Translations under genes and position numbers: made by a program
Part shown: piece after piece, positions 25,901 to 38,144 of the stretch
Layout of the letters: every line of letters begins with the position of its first letter
Numbering within the stretch: the first letter of the stretch is position 1
Assembly: GCA_013398275.1 (NCBI GenBank)
Contig: VZSE01001826.1
Coordinates: 372,001 to 436,000, forward strand
Reading direction: 5' to 3'
Length of the DNA: 64,000 nt
Source of the DNA: Promerops cafer
Lineage: Eukaryota > Chordata > Aves > Passeriformes > Nectariniidae
Notes under the pieces: generated by a model
What the model was told of the DNA's origin: nothing
The model's database searches: none
The model's input: only the letters and a program-made list of their open reading frames with translations

Positions 25901-28900
25901 CACTTGCTGGAGGTGCCACTGTCACCAGGTCCCCATGAATATCTGATTGCCTGGAGGAACATGGACTCACTTTTTTAAAAAAAGGGGTAATAATGCAAAG
26001 ACACTCAGTGACATTTTCCCTTGTTCACATGGAGAAAAAACCTTGCAATCTCAGGTCTGTTGCATGACACAGAAATGTCATGAATCTGAGAATCTGGAGG
26101 CAAGCAAGGGAAAAGAGAAAGAGCAGTATTTTCTATTTTGAGTGTGGCTCAAGGTGGGCTCATAAAGGAGGACTCATTTCCCAGAGCTCAGCTGTAGTAA
26201 CTCCCCATGAGATGGTGCCACCCAGCCCTGGCAGGCCCTCACCAGCTTGCTCCAGGATGGTTTCAGCACATTTAACACCTATTCAACAGCTGAAATCCTC
26301 TTTGAATCTCCAGTCATCTCCCTGGTTTCAGGCCTGCTGGTGGATCCTTTGGTCGGGATCTTTGCCTCCCTCTCACAGACCTTTTGCCCCACCTGCACAT
26401 CAGCCCTGGCACAGCTGCTGAAGGCATCTGAGACACCCCACGAGCAGAAGCCCTTCCTCTCCAGGGCTGCAGTCCTGCAGGGCGTGTAGCTCATCCCCGC
26501 GGGCTGTGGGATTGCCAAAGCCAGCTGGCAGCCCAGCCTTGGAGAGCTGCCAGGAGTCAAGTGCTGCCCACCTGAGGGAGCACAAGGAGCGCAGGAATCT
26601 CGTCCAAATAACCAACACCCATTTTCCTGTCTCAGTCTCAGCACCCCGGGCTGCTCCTCAGGGCCAGGTCAGCTCCCCTGAAACCCCTCTGACCTTCTCC
26701 CCTGCTTTAATTTTGAGCACATGGAGCTTGCCCCTCTTCTGCAGAGAATTTCCCTGGACCTGTTGATTCCTCACCCACCACATTTAAATTTACCTTTTCC
26801 AGGTTGCAGCCAAGGCTCTGTGCCAGAGACTGCCCATGATAATTTGTTCTAGTAACCCCCATGCTGCTGGCCCTACACTGAATCTCCTTCCAGTTCAGCA
26901 CAGAAGGAAAAACCCAACATCCTGCATCCCAAACAGATTTTGGTGGGTGATCCATGCACATCAAAGTCCCATGGGATGGCAGAGATTGGGTATCAGCAGC
27001 TGGATTCAGGCCTGGGCAAAGGTGAAGATGTTTTGTACTCACCTGAGCCATTCTTACTTACACCCCCAAACACAGCACTTGCTCTCCTGAAAACCTGCAG
27101 CCTCTGCAAATTAAGAGCCAGGTTACTCCAGCTCCCAGCCACGCTGCTGCTGCTCCTCCAGAGGAATTTCACACCCAAAGCTTTGGTAAAACCTGCTGCT
27201 GGCCCATCCAGCCTGTCAGCCACCACACAGGAGGAGCTGGGCCAGGATCTCTCCTCCTGTGTGTAAAACAGGATCACTGCTCAAGCAACCTCCCATCAAA
27301 GGGAACCTGCCAATCCACTGGGTCCTTGTTCCCTCATCACAGGGTCTTAAACTCACCAGGATCAAGGGCTCTTTCTTTGCTGGCCCCTGAAGAGCAGGAG
27401 GAAGCTGCAGATACACTGCGAGCATTTAGGAGGAAAAACATTACAGCATCTAAAGGTACTTTAAATGATTTAGATACAAACTTGCCTGTAATAAGACATC
27501 TATTTTGGTTAATCTCTTAGTTGCAAATCTTGAAACTCTTGAACCTGCCTCAGGCTACTGTCAGCAGCACTTCATTTAACAGTGCTTATTGGGAATAACT
27601 GCTATTTCCCACTGTAACCTCCAAACCTCTTAAAGTCTCTCTTATTGCTCTGCCCAAATATACTTGCCTTCAGGATACAGAGGGTTTTTCTTGCTAAGAA
27701 CTGTTAAGATGATTTGAACAAGCTGGATCAGAAGAGACTGTTTCTCAGGCAAAGCATCAAAGACTCAAAACACCATCCCTGCAATATTTTGGGAGAGATT
27801 CCTGGTTTTTTTTGAGCATTTACTTGGGTTATGAAATCCAACAGCTGCACTTTGATCACTCTTCACAAGCAAAGGAGTGGAAGGGATGGAGGGGTGCGTG
27901 TTCATCCTCCAGGAAAGTCACCAGGGGAAGGGAACCTCCATCCCTGCCCACACCTGTGGCTGTGGAGACCATCACAGGCTCAGCCTGGCTGTGGTCAGAG
28001 CTCTCTGAGGAGACTGCTGGGGGCTTTAGCAGCACCAACGCAGCTCTCGTGCTCTAAACTCAACCCCATTTTTATTTCAAGGGGATGCAGAGCTGTGGTG
28101 GGCACCTGTGCCTACAGCCCCACCCACCCCAGCTCAGCAGGTTTGACTTTAAACACAACCACTCGGCAGCTGGACCTTGGCCATACCCAGCACGGACCTG
28201 ATGGGGGTCACAGCTCCAGCCCCAACAAACCTGGGAACTGCAGCAGCCCTGGGGCAGGGGTGAGGCCCCTCCCTGTCCTGCAGGCACAGGGAGCAGCATG
28301 AAGCCGCTGCTTTTTGGTTGCCAAGCAGCAGCCACACGAGTCCCGGGCAAGAGCAGCTGCAGCAGAGCCAAGGGAGGTACAAGAGCCCTCCAAGGCTTTC
28401 AGATGTGGCACTTAACTACAATGCAGGACTTTCCAGCCCAGGCCTGAGTTGGGGCAGTCACTCATCACTGCAGGTTTGCAGAGCCCAGTGTAACCTCAGT
28501 CACCACCTTTCCTCTGCTCGCTGGGAAAAGCTTTGGTCTCTAAAGAGCTTTGGCCCACGTGGAGCAGGACACAGACATGGGGGACCAGGAGCCCAGAGAA
28601 AAGGGACAGGCCTCACACCAGACACAGGCCTGACCTGGGATCAGCTTCTGTACCCACCAATATGCTCGAGAAAGTACCCAGCATTAGGGGATTACAGCTC
28701 TGGGGGTTTAGAGACACACTCTCACATCCATCTGCACCAGCTTTCACACAGAAGTCTTGAAAGAAACAAAACCCCAAACCAGTATGAAACACGTGTATAT
28801 GAGCTGTGATAAACAACAGCCTCTCTGCTCTACACCTTCACCCTGGTTTAGTAGGGACGCAGGCACCAGTTAATCCAGTCTCTGCCAAACCATGACCAGC

Positions 28901-29229
28901 ACAGCAAGAACCACCTGCTGACTGCAGGGCCCAACTGGTACCACTCTCAGAGCACTCAGAGCACTCAGCTTTGGCACACCACAGTCCCTGGACAGCTGCA
29001 GAGGCCAAAACTCTGCCTTTCCAGGCTCAGCTTCCCTGTGCCTCCCTGCTCTCTGCAGCGAGCCCTCAGTCTGAGTTCAGGTTGCAGATAAATGTTCCAC
29101 CAGACAGAAACGACTTTTTCCCCTTCCCCCAAGATATCCCACTTTGCATAACCAAACCCCACCTTACCCCAGCTCGAGGCAGAGCACTAGTGGGGAGTGA
29201 GCCTCAGGAGAAAGCTAGGCTGAAGCACT

Positions 29230-29280
29230 TAGTTAAAGCAGAATAAAAACATGCATTTATAGTTAAAGCAGAATAAAAAC
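29230..29280. repeat. 21-bp direct duplication, period 30
   Basis: The 21-base stretch 29230-29250 is repeated exactly at 29260-29280, separated by nine bases. No function is apparent. Confidence 0.9.
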
Positions 29281-31920
29281 TCCTTGAACCTACCTCTGCC
29301 TACATTCAGGCTCTCACAGACATTGCCAGCAGGACAGAACCATGCCAGGAGCTCTGGGTCAGCCCAGTCCCACACATCCTGACCCCAGACACTGCATCAC
29401 CACCCCTGACAGCAAACAGCTGCTGCTTTTAAGCCCTCTGGAGGGTTTAGGAGTGGAGCACCTGCACAGGCAGCTGATGGCACTCCCTGCTCTTCAATTA
29501 AGCTAATTTTGCACCAAGGAGGAGACAGCTGTGTGAGTGCCAGCCAGGCCACCCCGTTCCCCCGGTCCTTGCTCTGTGACAGTGACCTGCAGCAGGCACC
29601 AGAGGTGCCTCCATGTCCCAGCAGGAGCAGGGGAGCCCTGGAGTGGCTCTGTGAGCATTTGAGGAGTTTCTGACCCCCTCTCAGAGCCCAGCCACTCTCC
29701 CTGTGCTCTGACTCCAGCAGACCTCCCACGGCCCCCTGCTCCCACACACTTACTCCAGCTCTGCCACCGATGACCCAGCACAGTGGCCTGGCTGACAGCA
29801 GCAGAGCCCCTGTTTCAAGCAGCTTTCTCCTGCAGCAGGAAGCACTGGGAGTGTGGTGTGCTCTGACAAGCACCAGAGGTGCCAGACTGAGTAGGAGAGG
29901 TCCAAGCCCAGAGCATCCCAACCAGTGGGAAATGTCCCAGGTGCAGCCACCAGCACAACCCCAAATCTGCCCTCTCCTCCTCCGTGAAGTGCTCAGAAAA
30001 GGAAACATCAAACATCCATGGCCTCTCTTTTCCTCCACAGGGCCCAAACTGGGATTGGTGCCTCCTTCTGCACGTGCCAGGGGGAAAAACCACTGAAGCA
30101 CAGAGGGTGCCAGCAGGACAGGGGCTCTTCTTAGGGCACACAAGGCACCTCCAAAGTGCCACCCCTGATGGATCCCTCAGGGCTGTGCTGAACATCCATA
30201 AATCTTTTTAGTGGGATCGGTGGTCATTAGAGATGCTCCTTCCTTTGTATCTCCATCCATCAGTCAGCTCTCTCTGCTGGAGAAGATCCATCCTGGAGAG
30301 TTTCAGAAGTAATTTGCAGCCATCTCAGCTTGCCCAGTAATTTTGTTCCTTATTAAATATTGCTAATGACAGGGTTTTAGACTCTCGGCCATACATCCAC
30401 TTTCTGTTCCAGTATAAATTTTAATCTGTCCTCTCTCTTCCTTCTAGACAAGTCTTTAAAAAAAAATTACTGGAATAAAAAGGAAAGCACCAAGTAATTG
30501 AAAAGAGCTGCTAAAAACAGGAAGGAAGGAAAGCTAAGGAAAGTTATAATGATTGAAAAGTTCAATAAAATCGGAGGAAAGCAGGAAAAATTCCAATTTT
30601 TAATGAAATGGATGGCGAGGTGTCACTGGTACACGGCAGCAGATCCCTGGAAGGTGAGCTCTGTTTTCCCACCCCAGGTCAGGCTCCCACCTCCATGGGC
30701 CACTTCAAAAGCATCACCCCACTCCCCTTCCCTTGTTTAAACTAGAGCTGCATTTTCTCCTCTCCATTCACCCTCAAGCTAAACCTTTTCATCTGGTGCT
30801 TTCAAAGCCTAACCAATAAAATGTTGAAACCAATAAAACTGTTTGGGGGGAAAAGTTTTCTGAAGAAAGCAAGCACAAAAAGGTGATGTTTTACCAAAAG
30901 CCACAGGCAGAAAATGGGAGGCTGAAGTTGTAAAGCCCATACAGATGAATCTTGCACACTCTATTCTCACCATCATAATGAGCACATACATGATTAATGA
31001 AAATATTTATCCTCATAACCCACTGCAGCGAGTTAATATTTAATCCAAAGTCCACGTGAAAGCCCAGCCTCTCCTGGTTCCTCACCTACCTTCTTGTTTC
31101 CTTGGAAATCTCTGAACTCTGCCAACAGACCTGAGATTTGGCTCTTTGGGGCTGGCTTTTCCTGGCTTTCTGCATAAGTCCCACACCTTTTGATCCCAAA
31201 AGCACTGCCACCTGGGACCTACAAGGTTTCTCAGATAATCCCGTGGAGCCAGTGCTTTGTAACGTGCCTCACTTTGATATTCAAGGCAAAGCTGGACAGC
31301 CCACACATGAAAAGACATCCTTCCCTTTCTTCCCAGGCCTAATTCCATCTGCAAATTAAACATATCGAGATGGATATTTATAGAGGAATGCCCTGATCCT
31401 CCCGGGAGGGCCCTGGAGTCTCCAATGTGTAATTTTGCTTTAGGAATATGATTTTAATCTTGGCTTTTTTTCTGAGGCTGGTGGCAGGAGAGGAGAAGGG
31501 CGGGGAAGGGGGAATGCTGGAGGTGGGGCTGTCCTCTGCTCCCCCCCAGTTTGAGCCCTGGGCTGATGCAGTGTGGGGTGGCTGGGTGTACACAGGGGGT
31601 CCAGGCTCTTTCTGCTTCCCTGTCCTTGTCCTCTGTTTCAGGACATGGGCCTTAAAAGGTGACAATTTTTACTTTTGAAAGAACGGGGTCTGTAAACTTT
31701 GCCAGCAAGAGCTTTCAGCTGTAACTTACAAAAAAAACCCCAGACCAAACCAACCTCCTTTAAAAATGGTGCACAGATTGAAATAACTGCTCAGCCCTGG
31801 GTCCTGATGGCCCTTTGTGACCAGGAGCTCTCACAGGCTCATCCATCTCCCTGTATCCCAATCCTCCATCCCACATTTTCAGTGTGGGCAACCCCCAGCA
31901 CTAAAAAAAAAAAGTGATAT

Positions 31921-31949
31921 AAAATATTCCCACAAAAAGGGAATATTTT
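31921..31949. repeat. Perfect 11-bp inverted repeat (hairpin)
   Basis: Arms AAAATATTCCC and GGGAATATTTT flank a 7-base loop. A CRE/PAR-bZIP-type TTACGTCA lies just to the right at 31953-31960. Confidence 0.9.
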
Positions 31950-34500
31950 GGCTTACGTCATTTAGAGATATGCCCTAGAGCAGAGGATAAAGGACTTTTA
32001 TTTTGTTTTCCAGTTAAATATCTTCATTTTCTCTTCTTGTTAAAGAGTAACTCAGTGCTATTCTTTTGCCCAGCATCACTCACTTAAACGTCCTCCTGAT
32101 GGGAAGAGTTCAGGGGAGGGAAACTTGCAGGAAAGATGGTTTCAGCAGTAATAAGAAGGGGGACTTTGGCACATTTCTGCATGCTATGAAGTATGTCTTT
32201 AAGCTTCAGTAAACTTTTGAAGTCCCTGGGAAGCTGGTAATGTGCCTTTGAAGGAAGTATGACTTATGAAATTGCAGTTTTTAGCTTAGCTGGGTAATAT
32301 TAATGAGAAAATATCATGGGCTGTGGGTGGAAGTCTCCTGAATCCCATAAGTTAGGAGTAAATTATTCTGTTTTCCTAAATGAAGCAGCGCCGTGCAATG
32401 CTGCTCCTAAATCAGGCTGATGGTGAGAATTATTTATTAATTTGTGAAGGTCCAGAGAGAAGCTCAGGCAAATAAATACAGACTGAACTGCGTGAGAGAG
32501 TTACAAACTTGAGCTTGCTGTGGGCATGGAAGAAAAGGGTTTGCTGGGGTCGTGAGAAGGAGCAGGAGGGGTGGGACCAGCACCTTGTGGGCTGGAGGCA
32601 GCGTGAGGAGCTGGAGGTGCAGGGACAAATCCTCCTTTCTGCTGGAGCCACAGTGAAGATGATCAAACCCCCCCAGCTTTCAGCTGCAGCGCAGCAGCTT
32701 CCCCGCAATTAAAGCTGCAGCTCTGCAGCTCTGCCTGCTGCATCAAAGGGAGAGGCTTCCCACGAGGACAGCTCCCACATCGGGGAATTCAGGGTTTGAT
32801 GCCCACTCCAGGGTGTGAGTGATGGCCCAGCAAAGTCCCTGAAGAGCAGCTCACCCTGAGCAGGTGATGCCACGTCCCCCGGGGCTCCTGGTGCTCGGTG
32901 GTGCCCCGGTTTTGGGGGGCATAGCTTAACCCGAGGCTCCATCCCTGGAGCAGGAGCCCTTTGGGGCTCCCAGCTCCTCGGGGCTCTGCAGGTACCACAG
33001 AGCTCAGCTTCCCCTCCTGCCAGCACCTGGCCTCCTACCCCGAGAGGATTTATTCCTCGCTGAGCGGGTCCCTCCTGGTGCTATTAATCAGGGAGATGGA
33101 CGAGTACAAGCCCGTTTATTGTGCACTGTGGGTGAGTGATAAGTCTGTGCTGGTGCCTGGGATAGCAATCAGGAGAAGGGAGCTGAAGGAAGAGCAGCAT
33201 TGTGGGTAAATATGTGAGCTTCTGGTGGTGATTACCCTCCAAGTAATTAGTTTTTAAATCAGGCAGACGTTTCGGGAACTACTCGCTATGAGCTGCTTTA
33301 ATTATTTATACTCCCTTTTATTCTTATTATTTATAGTCCTCCTCCTTGGATGGAGCTGCTCTTTGGAACCTGACCCATCTCCAGCCCTCCCTGGCCCAGC
33401 AGCTGCCTCCTCCAGGGCTGCCAGGCACCCCCAGAGCCCGGCTGTGCTGGGGGCACCCCTCTCCCTCCCAGAGCCAGGCAGGGCAGTCAAGGGCCCATCC
33501 TTGCTGTGGAAAGCCCCGTTCAGATCGGTAATTAAACTCTCACTCATCTTCATTTCCCTCATTTGTTAAAGTGAGGCCACTCAATGAGCCATTAGTGCGA
33601 GCTCCTTTCTGTCAGCCAAGGCGTCCTTGGGCACATTTCCCTTGGAGACAGCTGGGGAGGGCGTGGGCAGGGGGAGCAGCTCCTTCTGCCCCCTCCTCTG
33701 CCCACACCCTCCCCATCCAGCCCCTCCCAGGTCACTCCTGCCCTTGGGCCAAGGCTCTGGGGAGCCAGGGGGAATTTTGCAATGGCCAACCCTTCCCCCA
33801 GCTGGATTTTTCCCACAGCACCCCACAAGCCCCTGTTCCATCAGAGCATCTGGTGGTGCTGCTCTCCCTTCGCCAACCCCACCTCTCGGGAGCTCCCTAA
33901 CATCTGGAAGCCATTCCCTGCACCATTCCCATGAAGGGACCTCCGACCCCTTGAGCTCCTCCTCTGGGCTGAACGAAAGCTGCCCTTACTGCTGAGCTGG
34001 GGGATTTTGCCTGCTGTCCCCTCTCTCCATCCACAAACCATTTCTGTGTGTCACCAGGACAGCTGCTGCCTGCTTAGCCCTGGAGCACCCTCTGTCCCCT
34101 CTCCCTCCACGGACACGCTCAGATCCAGCATCTGCCTGGAGAGCCCCGGGGCATCCTCCATCCCATCTCCCTCACTTGCTCAGACACCAGCAATGAGGAA
34201 AACTGCAAACAAACCCCAAATCCCAGCACAAGAAAAACCACAATAGGGGCAAAAACTGCTTTAGGTTCCTCCAGGAGCAAGGCCCATGGCCCGTGTTTGT
34301 AGTTACTACAACCACACGTAGATTTTCCTTGCTCCCTCCCTAAGAGATTTTGTTCTGGGTCCTGCTGTGGTTACAACAGTGAGAACACCTTGACTTTGCT
34401 GCTTCTGTAATACGTAATTCAGTGATTCCTGTCATCATAAAAACAAACCATGAAATATTCTTGCAGAAGTTTGGGTTTTTCCCCATTGTGGGTTTTTTTT

Positions 34501-35030
34501 TTCAGTGTCTGGTTTCGTGTATCACTCCCCCCCAGTTTGTTTTGTAAAGACAAATACCTTTCATCCATCAGTGGAAGCCTACCCACTGTATCTCTCAGTG
34601 CTAATCTTGTCTAGCACAAGCAGACTCACAGTTGTTTGTAAAGACAAGCTTGTTACTCCTGTCAATGATTTCATTATGTATCTTTAAAACCCTTTTACCA
34701 TAAGTTGCTGACTCTTACTGTAAATTACTATTATGTATTTCTATTACTATGTAACTGTCTTAGAAAATAATTGACTTTTATTAGAGCCACTTTTGTGTAT
34801 GAAGAAACTGCTGCTTATTTGGACTTAGACCCCAAGCACAATGTGATCCCCAAGAAAAGCTGCCTATAAAAAGGGCAGAAACCAAGAGAAGGATGGACTG
34901 TGGTGGAACAAAATTTTCCCCATCCCCAGCACTGTTTGCTCATACCTTATCAATGAACAATAAATTGCCTTATTAATTGACCAATTCGATTGTGATGGGT
35001 AATTTACAACAAAAATTATTTATAACACTT
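34501..35030 (+). mobile_element. Possible solo LTR fragment
   Basis: The stretch has LTR architecture on the plus strand: a TATAAAA box at about 34865, and about 95 bases later an AATAAA signal (34960s), then a GT-rich end finishing in ACAACA near 35.01 kb. No gag, pol or env sequence adjoins it, and no clear target-site duplication was found, so the borders are approximate. It could instead be an unrelated AT-rich sequence with chance signals. Confidence 0.35.
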
Positions 35031-35321
35031 CTCACCCTGGAGTCATTGGTGAGCTGTGGGGGTGAGGGGGATTTGGGCTAAAGCAACCACAGAGCTGCTG
35101 TGCAGCTCAGAAATGGAAGGGTATTGATAGGGATGGGTTTGCACAGGGGGGCCCATCACTGCACACCTCACTGGATGCCACGGGAGATGAGACAATTCAC
35201 TGCACCAAAACCCAGGTGCCAGCAGAAAAGCAGAGCTAAAATGTACATAAGCCTGTCCTGTGCTCTAGAGCCCCACAGGAACCCGAGCTGAGTGCTGTCC
35301 TGCTGGGTTTGTGTTCATCCA

Positions 35322-35458
35322 GTCCCACAGCCCCAGAATCCCAGAGGGGCTGAGACTGGAAAGGACCTCTGCAAGTCACTTGCTCCAGCCCCAGCTTAAG
35401 CAGGGTCACTCAGAGCTGGTCACCCAGGAGCGTGTCCAGGTGGCTTCTGAGTTCAGCT
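35322..35458 (-). mobile_element. CR1 LINE 3'-end fragment (minus orientation)
   Basis: Read on the minus strand it gives 'tgaccctgcttaagctgggg', 'cagaggtcctttccagtctc' and 'ctctgggattctg', the CR1 3' tail. It lies just downstream of the inferred SEPT9 3' end. Confidence 0.8.
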
Positions 35459-36016
35459 ACTTGGGGGGAAAAATACAATAAACACATCAGAGATTAAACC
35501 AGAGGGGACAGTGTCACCCCTGTGACACCAGGGGAAAACGTGGTTTTCAGGATGGCCAATCTTCCAAGGGAAGCCAACTTCCAAGGGCATCCCAAGGCCA
35601 ACCCTGCAGTCATGAAGGGTTTTGAAGACCATCTGCCTGTGGAGCTAAAGCCACATTTGTGTGAAAGACAAGCTCCTGCCTGCCCTTGAACTAGGGGCAC
35701 CCCACTTCTCCATAAGAACACCAGGAAGCAGAGGGGGAACAGCTTCTCTGTGGAAGCAGAGGGATGGGATCCAGGCTGGCTCCATCCCACAGGGGCTCAG
35801 CAGAATCAGCTCCAGCATTTTGCAGGGCACCTGGGGCAGGTATCTGAAGTGGGATGAGTCAAGGGGGTCAGGAATTCTCTTTCACCCTAAACTGGGCAGT
35901 TCTGGGGCTGGACTCTCTCATGACCCCCAGCCCTACAAGACCCATGCAGCAACGGTTACACCAAGGCTGGGAACAGACATTGCCAAACAAGCCTCCTTCT
36001 ATTTGCATTCGAAACA

Positions 36017-36022
36017 TTTATT
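36017..36022 (-). terminator. Distal polyadenylation signal AATAAA (SEPT9 candidate)
   Basis: Reads AATAAA on the minus strand within an AT-rich block. Cleavage would be expected about 10-25 bases further on, near 35.99-36.01 kb. I favour it as the main SEPT9 3' end because the surrounding AT-rich sequence looks like a 3' UTR terminus. Confidence 0.5.
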
Positions 36023-37460
36023 TTGGGAAATACATATTAAACACTATTATTTATACAAAAATGGACTAAATTTTCATAATGCTTATAACCCCCAAAAGGC
36101 CATTTTAATAGATCTGGATGAAGGGTTTTTTTATTGTATTATTTTCTTTTTTTTTTCCTTCAAAAAAAAAAAAAAAAAAAGTCAGGTTACAAAGGAGAAA
36201 GCAGCGTGTCTTGCTTGGCCCAGCTTGAGATACCAACTAGAGGGGAAAAAAAAGTTTAAGATGACATTTGCAGAAGTGCCTCACACAAGAGGTTTTTCTC
36301 CCCTTTCAGTCTTTTTTTAACACTTGAAATATATATTTTTTTTTCAGTTAATACATTTGTTGTTGTTGTTTTTGCTAAAATATAGCAAGTCAGCAAGTAG
36401 AGAGTTGCTGCTCCCCAACAGCTCTGTGGGGCTGTTGTGGAGGGGGGAATGTGAGTGAAGGGGACAAGGGATTCTCACAATGCACCCCCCTGCCCACACC
36501 CCTTTGGCTGCTGGGGGGGACGTGTGGGGAGCCCCTGCAAAGCTGGGCATCCCCAGCAAGGGGAGAGCAACCTCCTCCCTCCTCCTGGCCACCTGTGCTG
36601 AGCCAGGCTCTGTCCCCCGTGGGCTCTGCAGGTGCCTTCCAGTGCTAGAGGATGGGACACGCTGCCACTTCAGTGTGTGCCCCCAAAAATGGGTGATTTG
36701 CAGGAAGTTTTTCCCTTAGAGAGGACTGGGGGACTGGTGGACACCAGAAAGGCAAGAGGAGCTGGGGAGAGGGGCAGGACTGCAGAGCTCTGCTCCAGGA
36801 CCCCCTGCTCCCGTGTCACAGTGCTACCTAACGCTTGCAGGGTCTGATTTACTGGAGACACACAGAAAGAGGAGGGTCTGGGGGCAGAGCAGGGGGAGCA
36901 GCACCCACAAACGCCCCCCCAACCCCCCCCACGGCTGCAGGGCTCGGTCAGCACATGCACAGACCCCCTGCACAAGGACCAGCAAAACAGGAGCATCTTC
37001 CCTGGACACACATCACACAGGGGACCCAGGAAATGACAGGGAATTAACAGACACCCAAGAGCCTCCTCTGATGTAGGGAAAAGCCCAAGAATCACAAGGG
37101 TCAGACAGGACAACCCTGGGCCTCCCACCACTGCTTTGCAGAGACAAAGATCCACGCTCAGCCCCCTCAGGGCAAACACACTGGGAGCCTCCAGCAGACA
37201 AAGACCCACCCAACAGAGTGACAAATAAATACACAATGTTCCCAGGCATCAGCCACAGCTCTGGCCCGAGGGAGAGGGAAGGAGAGTCTCTGCAGAGGTT
37301 CACAGCCTTTTGCAGGCTGCAAAGACACACGAGGCAGAGCCTCCCTCCCCTCTCCCACGCTATTGCAAGGTCACAGTCTGAAAAGGCACTTCTCCCAAAG
37401 CAGGTCTCTCTGCCTGGCCGGGGGTGGGTGACAGGCGAGGTGACACCTAAACACTCCCGG

Positions 37461-37466
37461 TTTATT
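37461..37466 (-). terminator. Proximal polyadenylation signal AATAAA (SEPT9 candidate)
   Basis: AATAAA on the minus strand about 545 bases after the stop codon. It could give a short 3' UTR form. A third copy lies at 36135-36130. Use cannot be decided from sequence. Confidence 0.35.
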
Positions 37467-38008
37467 GCATGTAGACAGGGTGCAGGGCCCGGGCTGGGGG
37501 CTGGCGGGTCCCAGGGGGCTGCAGAGGGCTCGGAGGAGGCGGCAGGAGACAAGGATGGCACTGTCTTGCTCTCTTCATCCCACCGTACCTTGCTTCCGAA
37601 GGCTACGTTCACCTGGAGGAACCCTCACCTTCAACGGACGGAGAAGAGCCCCCCGTGGAGGGGCTGGAAGGGCTCCCAGGGCACCCCAACCCTGCTGGCC
37701 CCACAGATCTGCTCCCCTGCATTCAGCTGTGGGGCCAGAGCTGGGGGCAAGCGAGAGCCCGACCTCCACAGAGGGACGGTCCCCGGCCCAGGGACGCTGC
37801 TCTGGGGGCTGAGCACAAAACTCATGGCACAAAGAGGGGGCAGAGCGGCCACCCCGCTCCACGTCTGGTTATTTGGTCAGTTAACATGGCAGGGGGTCGG
37901 GGGCCAGGGCAAGAGGGACAGTGGCAGAGGATTGATATAAAAATAAAGGGGGAAGAGGGGAGAAATAGCGAGCGTGAGCGAGCGAGGTCCTGGCTGCGGC
38001 GGGGACGG

Positions 38009-38144
38009 TTACATTTCGTTGGCCACCAGCTCTTTGTCGGCCACGCCGTTGGACAGAGAGCTCTGGCCCTCGTTCAGCCTCTTCACCCTGTAGGCTTCGA
38101 AGTGGATGTTGCTGGTAATATCCTTGATGTTCTGCATGTGTGTC
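38009..38144 (-). CDS. SEPTIN9: SEPT9 terminal coding exon with stop (residues 291-335)
   Basis: Coding part 136 bp, acceptor cccttccctgcag, stop TAA at 38011-38009. It encodes THMQNIKDITSNIHFEAYRV and KRLNEG, followed by a 20-residue Ser/Asn/acidic tail ending NEM. The body is nearly identical to mammalian SEPT9. The tail has diverged in sequence but keeps its length class and final Met. No heptad repeat follows, so the protein lacks the C-terminal coiled coil of the SEPT2, 6 and 7 groups. Confidence 0.97.

Larger units (their letters stand above)
16365..34500. other. Gene-free sequence with CpG-rich and AT-rich blocks
   Basis: No exon, RNA gene or intact transposon recognised. It holds homopolymer tracts (16570-16583, 17168-17181, 18481-18500, 19471-19507), (CA)n at 20065-20077, (TG)n at 23828-23840 and a 21-bp duplication at 29230/29260. 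A CpG-richer zone lies at 18.6-21.4 kb, and TAAT-rich blocks near 20.87-21.0, 22.69-22.96 and 33.2-33.6 kb. Long open frames here (for example minus strand 29397-30143) are compositional. Confidence 0.5.
35998..38008 (-). other. SEPTIN9: Probable SEPT9 3' UTR
   Basis: Sequence after the stop runs about 2 kb to a canonical polyadenylation signal on the minus strand (36022-36017) in an AT-rich end typical of 3' UTR termini. The part near the stop is GC-rich. The distal part (36.0-36.4 kb) has A/T tracts and a short (CAA)n-type run on the minus strand. The end point is inferred from the signal, with no transcript evidence. Open frames overlapping this stretch on the plus strand (37.2-37.9 kb and 35.7-36.3 kb) have no recognisable domains. 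Confidence 0.6.

Noticed and set aside
28941..28972. Short AGAGCACTC triplication considered as a repeat array
   Set aside because: Three short copies only, not a CRISPR or regulatory array; ordinary slippage.
29397..30143. 248-residue minus-strand open frame
   Set aside because: No domain, Gly/Leu/Ser-rich composition, overlapping long frames on the other strand; looks compositional.
37218..37940. 240-residue plus-strand open frame opposite the SEPT9 3' UTR
   Set aside because: Antisense to the inferred UTR, low-complexity Gly/Arg/Pro/Ser, no domain and no supporting splice sites.
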